Below, piece after piece: positions 31,149 to 39,494 of a stretch of DNA of 64,000 nucleotides. The first letter of the stretch is position 1, and each line of letters opens with the position of its first letter. Under the pieces are notes generated by a model. That model did not search any database and was not told the DNA's origin. It saw only the letters and a list, made by a program, of their open reading frames with translations. This DNA comes from Streptomyces albicerus (GTDB lineage: Bacteria; Actinomycetota; Actinomycetes; Streptomycetales; Streptomycetaceae). The stretch lies in NCBI RefSeq assembly GCF_008905045.1, contig NZ_VWMY01000015.1, positions 46,713-110,712 of the forward strand, written 5' to 3'. Both the position numbers and the translations under genes were made by a program.

Positions 31149-31203
31149 TGTCTGAACTCCTCATCTCTGGCACCCGAAGGCCGACCCTTCGGGCTGCTAG
31201 ACC

Positions 31204-31218
31204 ACCCGTAGTACGGGT
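31204..31218. promoter_or_regulatory. Operator palindrome 1 (GntR/KorSA-type)
   Basis: ACCCGTAGTACGGGT is a perfect 7+1+7 palindrome. An identical copy begins 32 bp further right, about three helical turns away. Both lie in the divergent region between the tra operon and the GntR gene. Confidence 0.8.
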
Positions 31219-31235
31219 GTCGAATCCAGAGTGCG

Positions 31236-31250
31236 ACCCGTAGTACGGGT
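31236..31250. promoter_or_regulatory. Operator palindrome 2, next to a tra promoter -35 box
   Basis: This is the second perfect copy of ACCCGTAGTACGGGT. On the minus strand a consensus -35 box TTGACA (31256-31251) touches it, so the operator occupies the spacer of the likely tra promoter. Binding there would block RNA polymerase. Confidence 0.8.
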
Positions 31251-31349
31251 TGTCAACCGTCTTGTGATGGGGGATTCTGTCTTGACCGGAACACAACCTG
31301 TCTACGGAAGCGCACAGCCGAGAGACGATCACGGCCACGGAGGGCCCGC

Positions 31350-32090
31350 ATGCCGCCGAAGAACACGCAGCCGAAGTACCGGCAGATCGCCGACTACCTG
31401 CGCGAAGGCATCCTGAACGGCACCTTCCCCGCCGGCCAACCCCTCCCGTCCGAGGAGGCGTTGGCAAAGCAGTTCGGCGTGACGCGCCCCACAGTCCGTC
31501 AGGGCCTCACGGAGCTAAGGGCCTCTGGTCTGGTCGAGGCGATCATGGGCAGGGGCACATTCGCCCGCTCACCCCAGAGCCGCCCGAGCCTCACGCGCCC
31601 GCGCGGCGTGCGCCTGGCACCCGACGGCCGCTATATGGAGGCTGACGGCATCCGATGGGAGGACGCCGAGCCCTCCGTAGCCACCCGCACGGACGCCTCC
31701 ATGGCCCTAGCGGACCTACTCCGCATCCCGCCGGGCGAGCCGATGTTCACGTACGACGCCTTGCAGACAGCCGACCACGGCCGCCTCCGCCAACTCCACC
31801 GCACGTACGTGCCGTTCTCGGTACTGGTCGACACCAAGTACGAGGAGGAGGCACCGCCCCCGGCACCGGAGCTCTACGGGGCGCTCGCCGAGCTGGACCA
31901 CGAACTCCACTTCACGGAGTACATCCGCACCCGCATGCCCCTCCCCGACCAGGCCCAAGCCCTGCGCCTCCCGGACGGCGTCCCGCTCCTGCACGTCATC
32001 CGCGTAACGCTCAACGAGACGGACAAGCCGCTGGCCCTTGAGGAGTTCCACCTCCCTGGCGACGACTTGGAACTCTCGTTCAGGTTGTAG
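31350..32090 (+). CDS. GntR-family regulator with UTRA domain (KorSA-like)
   Basis: A 246-residue HutC-subfamily regulator. The winged helix covers about 10-75 (YRQIADYLREGILNGTFPAG, then ALAKQFGVTRPTVRQGLTEL), and the UTRA ligand domain covers about 95-240. In AICEs such a protein (KorSA) silences transfer and replication genes. The two identical palindromes immediately upstream are its obvious candidate operators, giving autoregulation and repression of the divergent tra operon. Confidence 0.9.
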   Translation: MPPKNTQPKYRQIADYLREGILNGTFPAGQPLPSEEALAKQFGVTRPTVRQGLTELRASGLVEAIMGRGTFARSPQSRPSLTRPRGVRLAPDGRYMEADGIRWEDAEPSVATRTDASMALADLLRIPPGEPMFTYDALQTADHGRLRQLHRTYVPFSVLVDTKYEEEAPPPAPELYGALAELDHELHFTEYIRTRMPLPDQAQALRLPDGVPLLHVIRVTLNETDKPLALEEFHLPGDDLELSFRL

Positions 32091-32144
32091 CCGGACACCC
32101 GAGCGGAACCCCGGTTGGCTCAGACTTTCTCCACGTCATCAAGG

Positions 32145-32163
32145 GCCCGCGCAAAGCGCGGGC
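32145..32163 (+). terminator. Terminator after GntR gene
   Basis: GCCCGCGC-aaa-GCGCGGGC is a perfect 8-bp stem with a three-base loop, 55 bp past the gntR stop. Confidence 0.65.
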
Positions 32164-32358
32164 TGGCCCCTTGGGCTCGGCCCCTCTGCGCCTTCGGCGC
32201 CGGGGCCGGCCCCTGGGGCCGCAAGCATGTTACGGCCCAGAAGTAGAAACCTAGACGGGCACGCCACGGTCAGAACGAGCCTCCGGCGGGGGATCGGCCG
32301 GCACCGGGGTGGAGGGGGCGCCGTTCGAGGCCGCGGGCCCGTAGGGATGTGCGCGGGG

Positions 32359-32510
32359 AGCTTCCATCCCGTCCGCCATCGACCCAGGCAGAGCCGAGCA
32401 GACGCGGCCCCTGGCGTCCAGGTCGTTCGTACAGTGGCGCGCTCCACCTGGACGCCAGGAACCACGCCCGCTCCACGGTGTGTGGGTCGACGGCGGACGG
32501 GATGGAAGCT
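32359..32510. repeat. Large nested inverted repeat (candidate single-strand origin)
   Basis: Outer arms 32359-32386 and 32483-32510 are complementary at 27 of 28 positions (the left arm starts AGCTTCCATCCCGTCCGCC). Inside, 32410-32423 and 32446-32459 form a perfect 14-bp stem (CCTGGCGTCCAGGT). The whole can fold into one long two-tier hairpin. In rolling-circle elements such structures act as single-strand initiation sites (sti/sso). It could instead be a remnant of a palindromic insertion. No protein is encoded. Confidence 0.75.
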
Positions 32511-32601
32511 GGGGAGAGTGGTGGGTTGAGGAGCGGAGGCGGGGTGGTGGGCTTGTCCTTTTGCTGCATACGTGCCCCAACTGCCCCGTAGAGTCTGAAG
32601 T

Positions 32602-33039
32602 ATGGAGAGCACATGGGTCGAACGCGACCTACCCGTGCTGAACGCGCTCGTTCAGCAGCTCGACGATGCGGCCGGTGCATCGTTCCCTGAGCTGAGGGAT
32701 GTCACCGAGGAAACCGGCCTCGACATCTCCGAGATCACCAAAGCGGCCCTCGCCCTGGATGGCGCCCGGTACATCGAGCTGGTGAAGACCGCCGGTTCTA
32801 CAGGATCTTGGTACGTAAAGAAGGTGTCCAGGGAGGCGCGCCAGGCCGTTGGCCAGTGGCCCACCGCTGAGCAGTTGCTAGACACGCTGGTTCAGCGCCT
32901 CGGAGAAGCCGCCGAGGAAGAGACGGACCCGGAGCAGCGATCGCGCCTGCGGGCGGCCGCGAGTACGGCTAGCGGAGCAGCTCGGAATGTCTTCGTAGAC
33001 GTCCTGAGCAGCATGATTGCCAAGAGTATGGGTGCCTGA
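32602..33039 (+). CDS. Hypothetical protein, possible winged-helix plus amphipathic helices
   Basis: A 145-residue acidic product from ATG 32602. The first 80 residues (LVQQLDDAAGASFPELRDV, then GLDISEITKAALALDGARYI and YVKKVSREARQAV) resemble a small winged-helix fold reading out a binary strand. The rest is helical, Ala/Glu rich. No catalytic motif is visible. It lies alone after the inverted repeat. Function unknown. Confidence 0.6.
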   Translation: MESTWVERDLPVLNALVQQLDDAAGASFPELRDVTEETGLDISEITKAALALDGARYIELVKTAGSTGSWYVKKVSREARQAVGQWPTAEQLLDTLVQRLGEAAEEETDPEQRSRLRAAASTASGAARNVFVDVLSSMIAKSMGA

Positions 33040-33182
33040 GTCTGTCAAGGTCACGTCTCCGGGCTGACATCACCACCTGACACCAACAGCGACGAACAGA
33101 GACGGTCGACGCCGAACCTCTACGACCGCTCACCCGGCGACTGCCAGGAGGTGACCAAGGTCATCCGACCCCAATGATCGAC

Positions 33183-33224
33183 CTGATAAGGATGAGGCCA
33201 CAGGTTCAAATCCTGTGGCTGGCA
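33183..33224 (+). other. tRNA 3'-half remnant (Ile-like)
   Basis: From an anticodon loop CTGATAA (anticodon GAT) to the 3' end this reads as a tRNA: 3' anticodon strand GGATG, T-arm ACAGG-TTCAAAT-CCTGT, then GGCTGGC and A. The 5' side does not pair (TCGAC where CATCC is needed), so the 5' half is absent. Starting exactly at an anticodon loop is typical of tyrosine-integrase attachment cores. Confidence 0.5.
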
Positions 33225-33319
33225 AGAGGGCCTCAACGAAAGGAGGGTCTCTGACTTGACTCGGTCATTGGGGCTCCGCCGACCTATGTCAAATCCCTGC
33301 CAGAAACCACCGCTGCGAC

Positions 33320-34888
33320 CTACTCGAAGGGCAGTTCATCGTCTTCTGAGGTTAGACCTGAACCACTCTCCCCCTTACCCTTTACTGCCGCCTCAACCCA
33401 ATTCGGATCGTAAACCCACTCGGCACGCCTCAATTCGTCAGATTTCCCAGCTTTCCAGAACTCCACTGGCGCTTTCCGCATACGCTTCTGCACCAGAGCG
33501 GCGAAGTCCACCATGAAGACCACCGTCTCCACGCCTCGCCACGTAGCCGTATTCGGTCGCGTGGTCATGATTCGATGAACGAATCGGAGATCTTCAAGTT
33601 CTACGATTTCACGACCCCAGCTAGAATCCATGTGTTCGCGGCGCACGAGAAAGAAGAAGGTGTCGCGATCCCGGACGAACCTCACGAGATCATCGAATCG
33701 GGCTTCGAGGGCAGGGGCATCACGCCCGGCATCATTGCGGAGGTCTGTCTGCTTCCGTTGAAGTCGTAAACCTGCCGCCGCCTGGACATTTTCTGCTCCG
33801 ATTGTGAACGGTTCGTCGCTTCCTCCGTCACGGCGAGACGACTCCCACCCGGCGTCGGCTGCCGCGATAAGGAGGTCGAAATAGTCACGAGCAACTGCGC
33901 CGCCAGCAATCAGCACAGCCCTCTCACGAGCGGTCGTAGTGAGAACTTCGCGAATCTTGAATCCAGCAGGAGCGAGCACGCCGTTCGTAACCTCTTCGAG
34001 GAACGTTTGCGCCGTCGCGAAGTCCGCCAGACCAACATCGAGCGACAAGTGCTGGAGGTCGTGAGGTGGCTGCATGCCTAGTGGCGGATCTCCATCAGCG
34101 AACGACTGCGTTCGCGAGTGAACACTGCCAATCTTCAACCAGACGTTGCTTCGTTTTGTGATTCCGTGCAGGTGATCCAAGACAAGCGGCTGCTTGTCTT
34201 TGGCGACGAAGTAGAAGTCATCGAGCACAACGAGGAGGGACTTCCGACCCTCAAAGTTAGCTGCACTCTCCAGAACTTGAGCGATGGCCGGAGCAAGGTC
34301 GCGGAGAAAATCCTCCTTGCGACGCGTCTGCGTGGAGGTTTGCGACGTCTTTGTCTGCTTGGACCGCGAACCCCCTGCCGTGGCACTCAACTTCGCGTAC
34401 TGCTTTGCAACCCCACCCTCAAGGTTAACTTTGAAGTCACTCGCCCGGGTCTCATCGCTTTCGGTATTTTGCGTGACCTCAGCACCTGCATGACGGAGAG
34501 CATCGAGGACGGCGAGTAGCTTCTTCAATTTGCGGCGAAGCCGTCGCTTAGGCTTCTGCCACCCTTGGGGCTGGATAGCCTGAAGGATGTCGATGATGAT
34601 TTCGATCAGGACATCTGGATAGGAGCGAGACTTGTGTGTCTCCACGTCCACGAAGATGACCCGCGCCCCCTGCTCCTCCGCGCGCCGCTGAAGAACAGCA
34701 AGCGTTGTGGATTTGCCGACGCCCCGACGACCTGTGACGAGGTGGTTGACGGCTGACTCAAGCGTGGCAACGGTGCCAGGCCGGAGTTCAACGAATCGAT
34801 CGCTTAGAACGTCATCAGCCTGGTTGGTTGTTCGCAGCGCGGCCGACAACGCCGCCTTGAATGAATGAAGGTTATCTCGGTCCAGCAA
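33320..34888 (-). CDS. Orphan P-loop ATPase (AAA/STAND-like)
   Basis: A 522-residue protein from TTG 34888 (GGGGGCG upstream). It has Walker A VTGRRGVGKSTT (51-62), a Lys/Arg-rich linker with a Ser/Thr/Gln-rich low-complexity patch (170-190), Walker B SLLVVLDDFYFVA (217-229), and a sensor-like VWLKIGSVHSR. The C-terminal half is helical and ends in an acidic tail (TSEDDELPFE). The overall look is of Orc1/Cdc6-like or STAND ATPases. No effector domain is seen. Its base composition is less GC-rich than the flanks, so recent transfer is likely. It has no operon partner on its strand. Confidence 0.7.
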   Translation of the reverse strand: MLDRDNLHSFKAALSAALRTTNQADDVLSDRFVELRPGTVATLESAVNHLVTGRRGVGKSTTLAVLQRRAEEQGARVIFVDVETHKSRSYPDVLIEIIIDILQAIQPQGWQKPKRRLRRKLKKLLAVLDALRHAGAEVTQNTESDETRASDFKVNLEGGVAKQYAKLSATAGGSRSKQTKTSQTSTQTRRKEDFLRDLAPAIAQVLESAANFEGRKSLLVVLDDFYFVAKDKQPLVLDHLHGITKRSNVWLKIGSVHSRTQSFADGDPPLGMQPPHDLQHLSLDVGLADFATAQTFLEEVTNGVLAPAGFKIREVLTTTARERAVLIAGGAVARDYFDLLIAAADAGWESSRRDGGSDEPFTIGAENVQAAAGLRLQRKQTDLRNDAGRDAPALEARFDDLVRFVRDRDTFFFLVRREHMDSSWGREIVELEDLRFVHRIMTTRPNTATWRGVETVVFMVDFAALVQKRMRKAPVEFWKAGKSDELRRAEWVYDPNWVEAAVKGKGESGSGLTSEDDELPFE

Positions 34889-35543
34889 GGTCGCCCCCCG
34901 GCGTCGTAAGCTCTGGCAACCAGGCTAGATGATGCGTGCAATATTTAACCGCCTATGCCTGGAAGTCGTTTTCTTCGCGGCCCGCAGCCGCGGCGTAGTG
35001 GATCAACATGAAGCGGCATGGGCCGGCGACAGAGCCGCCGCGACCTACTGCGAGAACCTCAGGGAGTGCTCACGGCCTTGCAGTGAAGCCCGAAGAGCAT
35101 CCGTCCACGAGCGCCAGCGTTGAGTGTCTAACTGCGTGACAACGCCGACGGACAACGGCGGACAACAGCGCACGCCTGCGGACAATCGCAGCAGGTGAGA
35201 GGCACACCTGCCCATGGTCAAGCGGCCACCCAAGTTGCTTCGGGACGAACAGGTCTCCTTCTCACGGCCGGTAGCTGGAGACCAGCCCGGCCGGCAGCGG
35301 ACGACTGCACAAGCATCGCTACGTGGCTAAGGCCGGTGGGGGTATCACGAGACATACGCGCGCCGGTTCGTTCCGCGCACCCGCCATCGTGGCGTGCTGT
35401 CGTCGGCTGAGGTTCGAGCAGGAGATACTCAGCCCTCGCCGCCGTCCCTCACGAGCAGGACCATTCGCGCCCTGTCCCCGTGCCCGATCGTGCGGGGAAG
35501 TACGGGGAAACGCGGCGGCGGGCGGACACCGCGCAGCTCAACG
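34889..35543. other. Non-coding region with GACAA motifs
   Basis: No convincing gene. Around 35138-35185 there are four GACAA motifs, at 35138, 35151, 35161 and 35181, with spacings near one and two helical turns. They may be arm-type integrase sites or iterons linked to the adjacent tRNA-Ser remnant. Confidence 0.35.
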
Positions 35544-35572
35544 GCCCCTGACCGATTGACCTGGTCAGGGGC
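35544..35572 (-). terminator. Terminator of the tRNA-Ser remnant
   Basis: GCCCCTGACC and GGTCAGGGGC form a perfect 10-bp stem with a 9-base loop, eight bases past the tRNA-like 3' end on the minus strand. Confidence 0.6.
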
Positions 35573-35579
35573 TCACCTG

Positions 35580-35634
35580 CGGTGGGTGTGGGATTTGAAC
35601 CCACGGTGACATCGCTGCCACGACGGTTTTCAAG
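35580..35634 (-). other. tRNA-Ser(TGA) 3'-half remnant
   Basis: On the minus strand, starting from an anticodon loop CTTGAAA (anticodon TGA), the sequence has the ACCGT stem strand, a long serine-type variable arm (CGTGGCAGCGATGTCAC), T-arm GTGGG-TTCAAAT-CCCAC, acceptor strand ACCCACC and discriminator G. There is no matching 5' half: upstream lacks a D-arm and a GGTGGGT acceptor strand. It looks like an attachment-site core left by another integrase, with its terminator. Confidence 0.65.
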
Positions 35635-35726
35635 ATCGCTCAGGGGTGCCGCACCCATTAAGACTCCACCGGCCATCAGGGGCCGCGGGTAGACAGCAGG
35701 TCAGACACGGGACGTACCGTGATGGC

Positions 35727-36368
35727 ATGGCAGCGTTCGAGCGTCCGGGTAACCCTGAGTACCTTCGGCAGGCGGCATTTCGAATATTCGGCGAACAGTG
35801 CCTCCGGTGTGGAGAACAGCGGCCGTTGGAGATGGCACACATCATGAACTGGCCCAGATGCGTAGCCCTCGCCGGCAAGAAGGTCAACGGCATTGCACCG
35901 CCCGAGGCCTGGCACTACGGCGAAGCCCTACGCCACTTTCATCATCTTGGCAACGTGCTTCCGCTGTGCGCCAACTGCCACACGCTCTACGACGGTATGC
36001 AGTGGGAGGATGTGACTGAGGCTGAGGTAAGAGGTTACCGGGACGCGGCGGTAGAGAAGTCCGACGTTCTGTCACGGCTGATCAATTTCGTCGGCACGGA
36101 GCTTTCGGGCCGCCCCAATCGGTGTACCCACAAGGTCGACGGCAAGCGGAAACACTCGCATGCTGTCGACGTCAATTCCTGCGTGTGGCCACTGATGTGG
36201 ATTGCGCAGGGATACGAACTGGGTCTCATCACCGAGAAACCAGACCTGATCGTTTCAGCCGACTCTGAGGTCCATTATCACGTGCTCCTGACCACGACGG
36301 AGATCCGGATGTGCACCGGCGAACTCAGTGGGTGCGGCCGGGACGGCAAAGTCTGGAAGCGTCCCTGA
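35727..36368 (+). CDS. HNH endonuclease-like protein
   Basis: A 213-residue product from ATG 35727. The HNH/beta-beta-alpha-Me nuclease core is complete: zinc knuckle C25xxC28, EMAHIMNW (His38), GNVLPLCANCHTLYD (Asn76, C81xxC84, His85). The C-terminal ~100 residues (DVNSCVWPLMWIAQGYELGL, VHYHVLLTTTEIRMCTG) form an unrecognised domain. It could be a restriction or homing-type nuclease. It lies next to the tRNA-Ser remnant and has no partner methylase. Confidence 0.75.
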   Translation: MAAFERPGNPEYLRQAAFRIFGEQCLRCGEQRPLEMAHIMNWPRCVALAGKKVNGIAPPEAWHYGEALRHFHHLGNVLPLCANCHTLYDGMQWEDVTEAEVRGYRDAAVEKSDVLSRLINFVGTELSGRPNRCTHKVDGKRKHSHAVDVNSCVWPLMWIAQGYELGLITEKPDLIVSADSEVHYHVLLTTTEIRMCTGELSGCGRDGKVWKRP

Positions 36369-36604
36369 CCTGGCCGTCGCGTTGAGGCGCTTTACAGCAA
36401 CGAAGTACAGCAACCCTACCGACCGCAGCCGACGGCTACCGCCCCTTGACGACCGGCTGACCAGCCGGGTACATCTCAGCGACCGTCCTGCCCGTAGTTC
36501 GCATCGAGGAGCTCAGCCAACAGAGGTTGGCTCCAGCCATTGAGACTCCGCCGATTTTTCAAGTTCACGTACTGCCGCACAAGAGAACTGGGCACCATGC
36601 CCCC

Positions 36605-37171
36605 ATGAGACGTCGACGCCCAGGAGACCGAGACAACCCGCTCTACTGCCCGGGGCATCAAGGGGGACCCATCAACCCACGCACCCCCAGAGATCGAGCC
36701 CTTGAGCGGAACAAGCAGGGCGTCTGCGGTGTCGAAGGATGCAAATTCCGGGTTGACCGACGCGGTCGGGTGCGCGAGATCAGCGGCTCGAAGGTCGACG
36801 ACGTCTTGAGAGCGCACCGTGAGGTCGTGCAGCTGGCAGGGGCGCGGCACCGGGGCCCTTGGCTCAGCGGATCGTTCTACCTGGTCGCCCTCATTGCGAT
36901 GACAGCCGCCGCAATCAGCGCCAGTCGACTGGCGCCTCCGTGGGCCGTGCCCATCGTTGTTGTTGGTTCCTTGTTAGGGGTCGGAACCGTCGGTGCACTG
37001 CAATTGCGCCACGATGACAGGCTCAGCGAGCGGCGTTTTGTGGAGCTCATCAAGATCACTTTCCTGAACTTGCCCACCGTACTCCGGCGATCACCTCCAC
37101 CTGTCGAGCCTCCACCTAGCGGTCAGAGCAGTCAACTTGACCCAGGCCATCAGGGTGCGCCACCAAGCTAA
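36605..37171 (+). CDS. Membrane protein with N-terminal Cys/His motif
   Basis: A 188-residue product from ATG 36605. Near the N-terminus is a possible zinc ribbon (LYCPGHQGG and GVCGVEGCKFRV), then two membrane helices (GSFYLVALIAMTAAAISASRL and AVPIVVVGSLLGVGTVGAL), and a Pro-rich tail. No known family recognised. The ribosome-binding site is weak. Confidence 0.5.
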   Translation: MRRRRPGDRDNPLYCPGHQGGPINPRTPRDRALERNKQGVCGVEGCKFRVDRRGRVREISGSKVDDVLRAHREVVQLAGARHRGPWLSGSFYLVALIAMTAAAISASRLAPPWAVPIVVVGSLLGVGTVGALQLRHDDRLSERRFVELIKITFLNLPTVLRRSPPPVEPPPSGQSSQLDPGHQGAPPS

Positions 37172-37693
37172 AGTCGACACCCCACGGCTGAAGCGGCGCT
37201 CCACGCTGCACCACAACCGCACCAGATCGAGCGGGGAACAGCGGGGAATGACGGTGAAAGCAACCGAGCCTGCAGGGGCCACGAACGGGCCGTTCGCCCA
37301 GGTCAACCGTCGAACTCGCCCTAGATCACGCGCAGCTTCCCAAGCTGAGAGCGCAAATCTCCTGCTCCAGAGGAAGGCCCGGGATGGCAAGTGGATCCCC
37401 TTCCCAGACTCAGTGAAGGGTCCTGGGCATGAGCAGGAACGCCGCCGTCGATACATCGTCATCTCAACCGAGGCCGCGCGCGGTTGCGCGGGACCGACTT
37501 GCTTGTCGTATGCTGCGCAATGAGGCATTGCGGATGCCGTGCGCCAGCGCTCACCCCGACCCGACGGAGCGCGAGAGGACGCAGAAGACAGTCGAACTGA
37601 CACCGTCGCTAGAAACGAATTGCGCTTGCGGGACTCCCACTCAACCGCCAAGCGTCACGGTCGGGGTGGCGCTGCGGCCGAAAGGGATCCTCC
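37172..37693. other. Region without a convincing gene
   Basis: Short frames exist on both strands (for example plus 37137-37523 and minus 37091-37651), but none shows domain features, a good ribosome-binding site or consistent codon use. Confidence 0.35.
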
Positions 37694-38821
37694 ATGCGGC
37701 AGACGAGTCGAACGCGTGACGCCAAGGCTCTTTCCCTCTTTACCGGCATGCCGCTTGAGTTGGCCAACGAGGCCGTCCGTTCAAGCGAAGGCGAGCTCCT
37801 CATTCCGGAGGCCAACGCCGACCAGCGGTTGTTGGAGCAATGGGTAGTCCGACGAATCTGCTGGCCGTCGAACAGCCCCATCCACCCTTGGGGCATCAAG
37901 TACGTCTATCCACGACCTGACGGCCTCACGATTGCCGTCGAGGGTGACAACATGGCCTCCGAGTTGGCCAACACCCTCGTACCCCGATACGACCCAACCA
38001 CCGGCGATGTCTACGGAGTGCCGGGGTGCCGTATCACCGAGACGGGCCGACACGGGCTTGTCCTACACCTCCTCGATACGGACGCCACGATCCACATCAC
38101 CGGCATCCACCGAAAAGCGTGGCGCAGCGGCCTTGCTGAGACGGATCAGGAAATGTGTCGCACAGGACTGCGACTGTGCAGTCACGAACGGCCCCACGGG
38201 TGGACCGCCGCGGAACTCGCCTACACCGGGCACCCTGGTCATAGAGCCACCCACCGCAGTGCGGACGGGAGCACCGCTTGGCTTGCCAGCGGCCTGCTCC
38301 GGCGCATCGGACTGCTGCGAACCATGGGCATTCCCCTGTACACCACGGCGTGGACCAACCCAGCCGACGTTGGGGAGCAATGGATCCTGGAGACGCAGTA
38401 CCAGCCGCTAGCTGCGCGCGCCTCGTCTCACCACGAGACATTCCTCCATCTCCTCAACTATGAGGCCTGGGGACTCAGACTCGACTGGACAGACTCGCAC
38501 TGTAGTTGCGAGACCGAATACTCAAGCCAGTGCACCTTCAACGGACGGCCTCAACTCGAACAGGCCGGCGAGCTACAACTCCGCTTCCCTCGCCGAGCAG
38601 CCGAGCGCTCCGCCCGGCTGCTCGCCAACCCACAGGCCTACGACGCCCATCGTCGCATCGCCGTCCGCGTGCCTGCTCGATTCTCTCCGCGAGCCCGGCT
38701 CTCGTCGACACTCCTGCGTACCCCAGAACCAGCCCCCCGGGGACCCGCCAGGGGTAAGGCCTTCAGAGCCATCGCCAATGGTGCGAACCAGGCTACGACC
38801 GCTGACCGCACGCTGCCCTAA
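37694..38821 (+). CDS. Hypothetical protein
   Basis: A 375-residue product from ATG 37694. It is mixed alpha/beta to about residue 300 with several His, Cys and Trp (for example LRLDWTDSHCSCETEYSSQC), then a basic Pro/Arg-rich tail. I recognise no domain. It is followed after 51 bp by a small membrane protein gene on the same strand, so the two may form an operon. Confidence 0.5.
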   Translation: MRQTSRTRDAKALSLFTGMPLELANEAVRSSEGELLIPEANADQRLLEQWVVRRICWPSNSPIHPWGIKYVYPRPDGLTIAVEGDNMASELANTLVPRYDPTTGDVYGVPGCRITETGRHGLVLHLLDTDATIHITGIHRKAWRSGLAETDQEMCRTGLRLCSHERPHGWTAAELAYTGHPGHRATHRSADGSTAWLASGLLRRIGLLRTMGIPLYTTAWTNPADVGEQWILETQYQPLAARASSHHETFLHLLNYEAWGLRLDWTDSHCSCETEYSSQCTFNGRPQLEQAGELQLRFPRRAAERSARLLANPQAYDAHRRIAVRVPARFSPRARLSSTLLRTPEPAPRGPARGKAFRAIANGANQATTADRTLP

Positions 38822-38872
38822 CTGCGTCTCTCGCCTCTTCACTCAGCCTGCGAGAGCCTCCAGGGACTCAGA

Positions 38873-39142
38873 GTGATGTCTTCTCGCTCATTTGCAACTC
38901 TCGAGGGCCCACAGACAGCCCTAGATCTTCGTTTGGAGAATCCGGCCGTGGTCAGCAGCCTGTTACAGCTTCCATCGAATGCGATGCCATGGCTGGGCAT
39001 CGCCTTTCTGCTCTTCCTCTCCACTTTGTTGGTGACCGTAGTGATCGCATTGCTTCGTGCCGACAGACGGGACATCGTGGATGTCTTGGAAGCGGCTGCC
39101 AACTGGCTTCCGTGGCGCCCACGCCGACGCAACCGGCGTTAA
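38873..39142 (+). CDS. Small single-span membrane protein
   Basis: An 89-residue product with one strong hydrophobic helix (WLGIAFLLFLSTLLVTVVIALL, about 40-61) and a basic C-terminus (WLPWRPRRRNRR). It could pair with the preceding 375-residue protein. Function unknown. Confidence 0.5.
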   Translation: MMSSRSFATLEGPQTALDLRLENPAVVSSLLQLPSNAMPWLGIAFLLFLSTLLVTVVIALLRADRRDIVDVLEAAANWLPWRPRRRNRR

Positions 39143-39494
39143 AGCCAACATGGAAGGTGCCGTTGAGCACCTCAGCCATGGCGTTGTCGTACGCCTCCAT
39201 ACCCTCACCGGTGCTGCCCGGGCCGTCTCAGTTTACGTCTCATTCAGCCCCGTTCACGATCGTTCAGACGAGGCTCACGGCCATTCCCGCATCGGCGGCG
39301 GACCGCCCATGAACGCAGGTGAACGCCTCCGCACACAGCCCGAGACCCCACCAACACAGTTGGAAAGCGTGTTGGCGGCCGAGTCGCGCACACAGGCTCC
39401 GTGGTCAGTTGAGCCCCTCTGTGGACTGTTGCCCCCAACACCTGAAAAGGCCAAAGAGCACCAAATCGCAAAGGGGAGCTTGGTAAGGTCAAGC
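39143..39494. other. Gap before nuclease-like gene
   Basis: About 350 bp without a supported gene. The open frame of the next gene extends back through it to ATG 39309 and beyond, but the translation there lacks domain-like character. Confidence 0.3.

Larger units (their letters stand above)
32091..32601. other. Non-coding region rich in dyad symmetry
   Basis: No convincing gene; the open frames here mirror each other because of the inverted repeat. It holds a terminator after the GntR gene and a ~150-bp nested inverted repeat, listed separately. Confidence 0.5.

Noticed and set aside
32139..32612. Protein-coding frames across the inverted repeat
   Set aside because: Frames on both strands give near mirror peptides because of the dyad, with no start signals.
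35580..35680. Functional tRNA-Ser gene
   Set aside because: The 5' side lacks an acceptor strand matching ACCCACC and lacks a D-arm; only 13 nt separate any candidate acceptor from the anticodon stem.
37091..37651. 186-codon minus-strand frame
   Set aside because: No ribosome-binding site, irregular amino acid composition and no domain; overlaps other equally weak frames.
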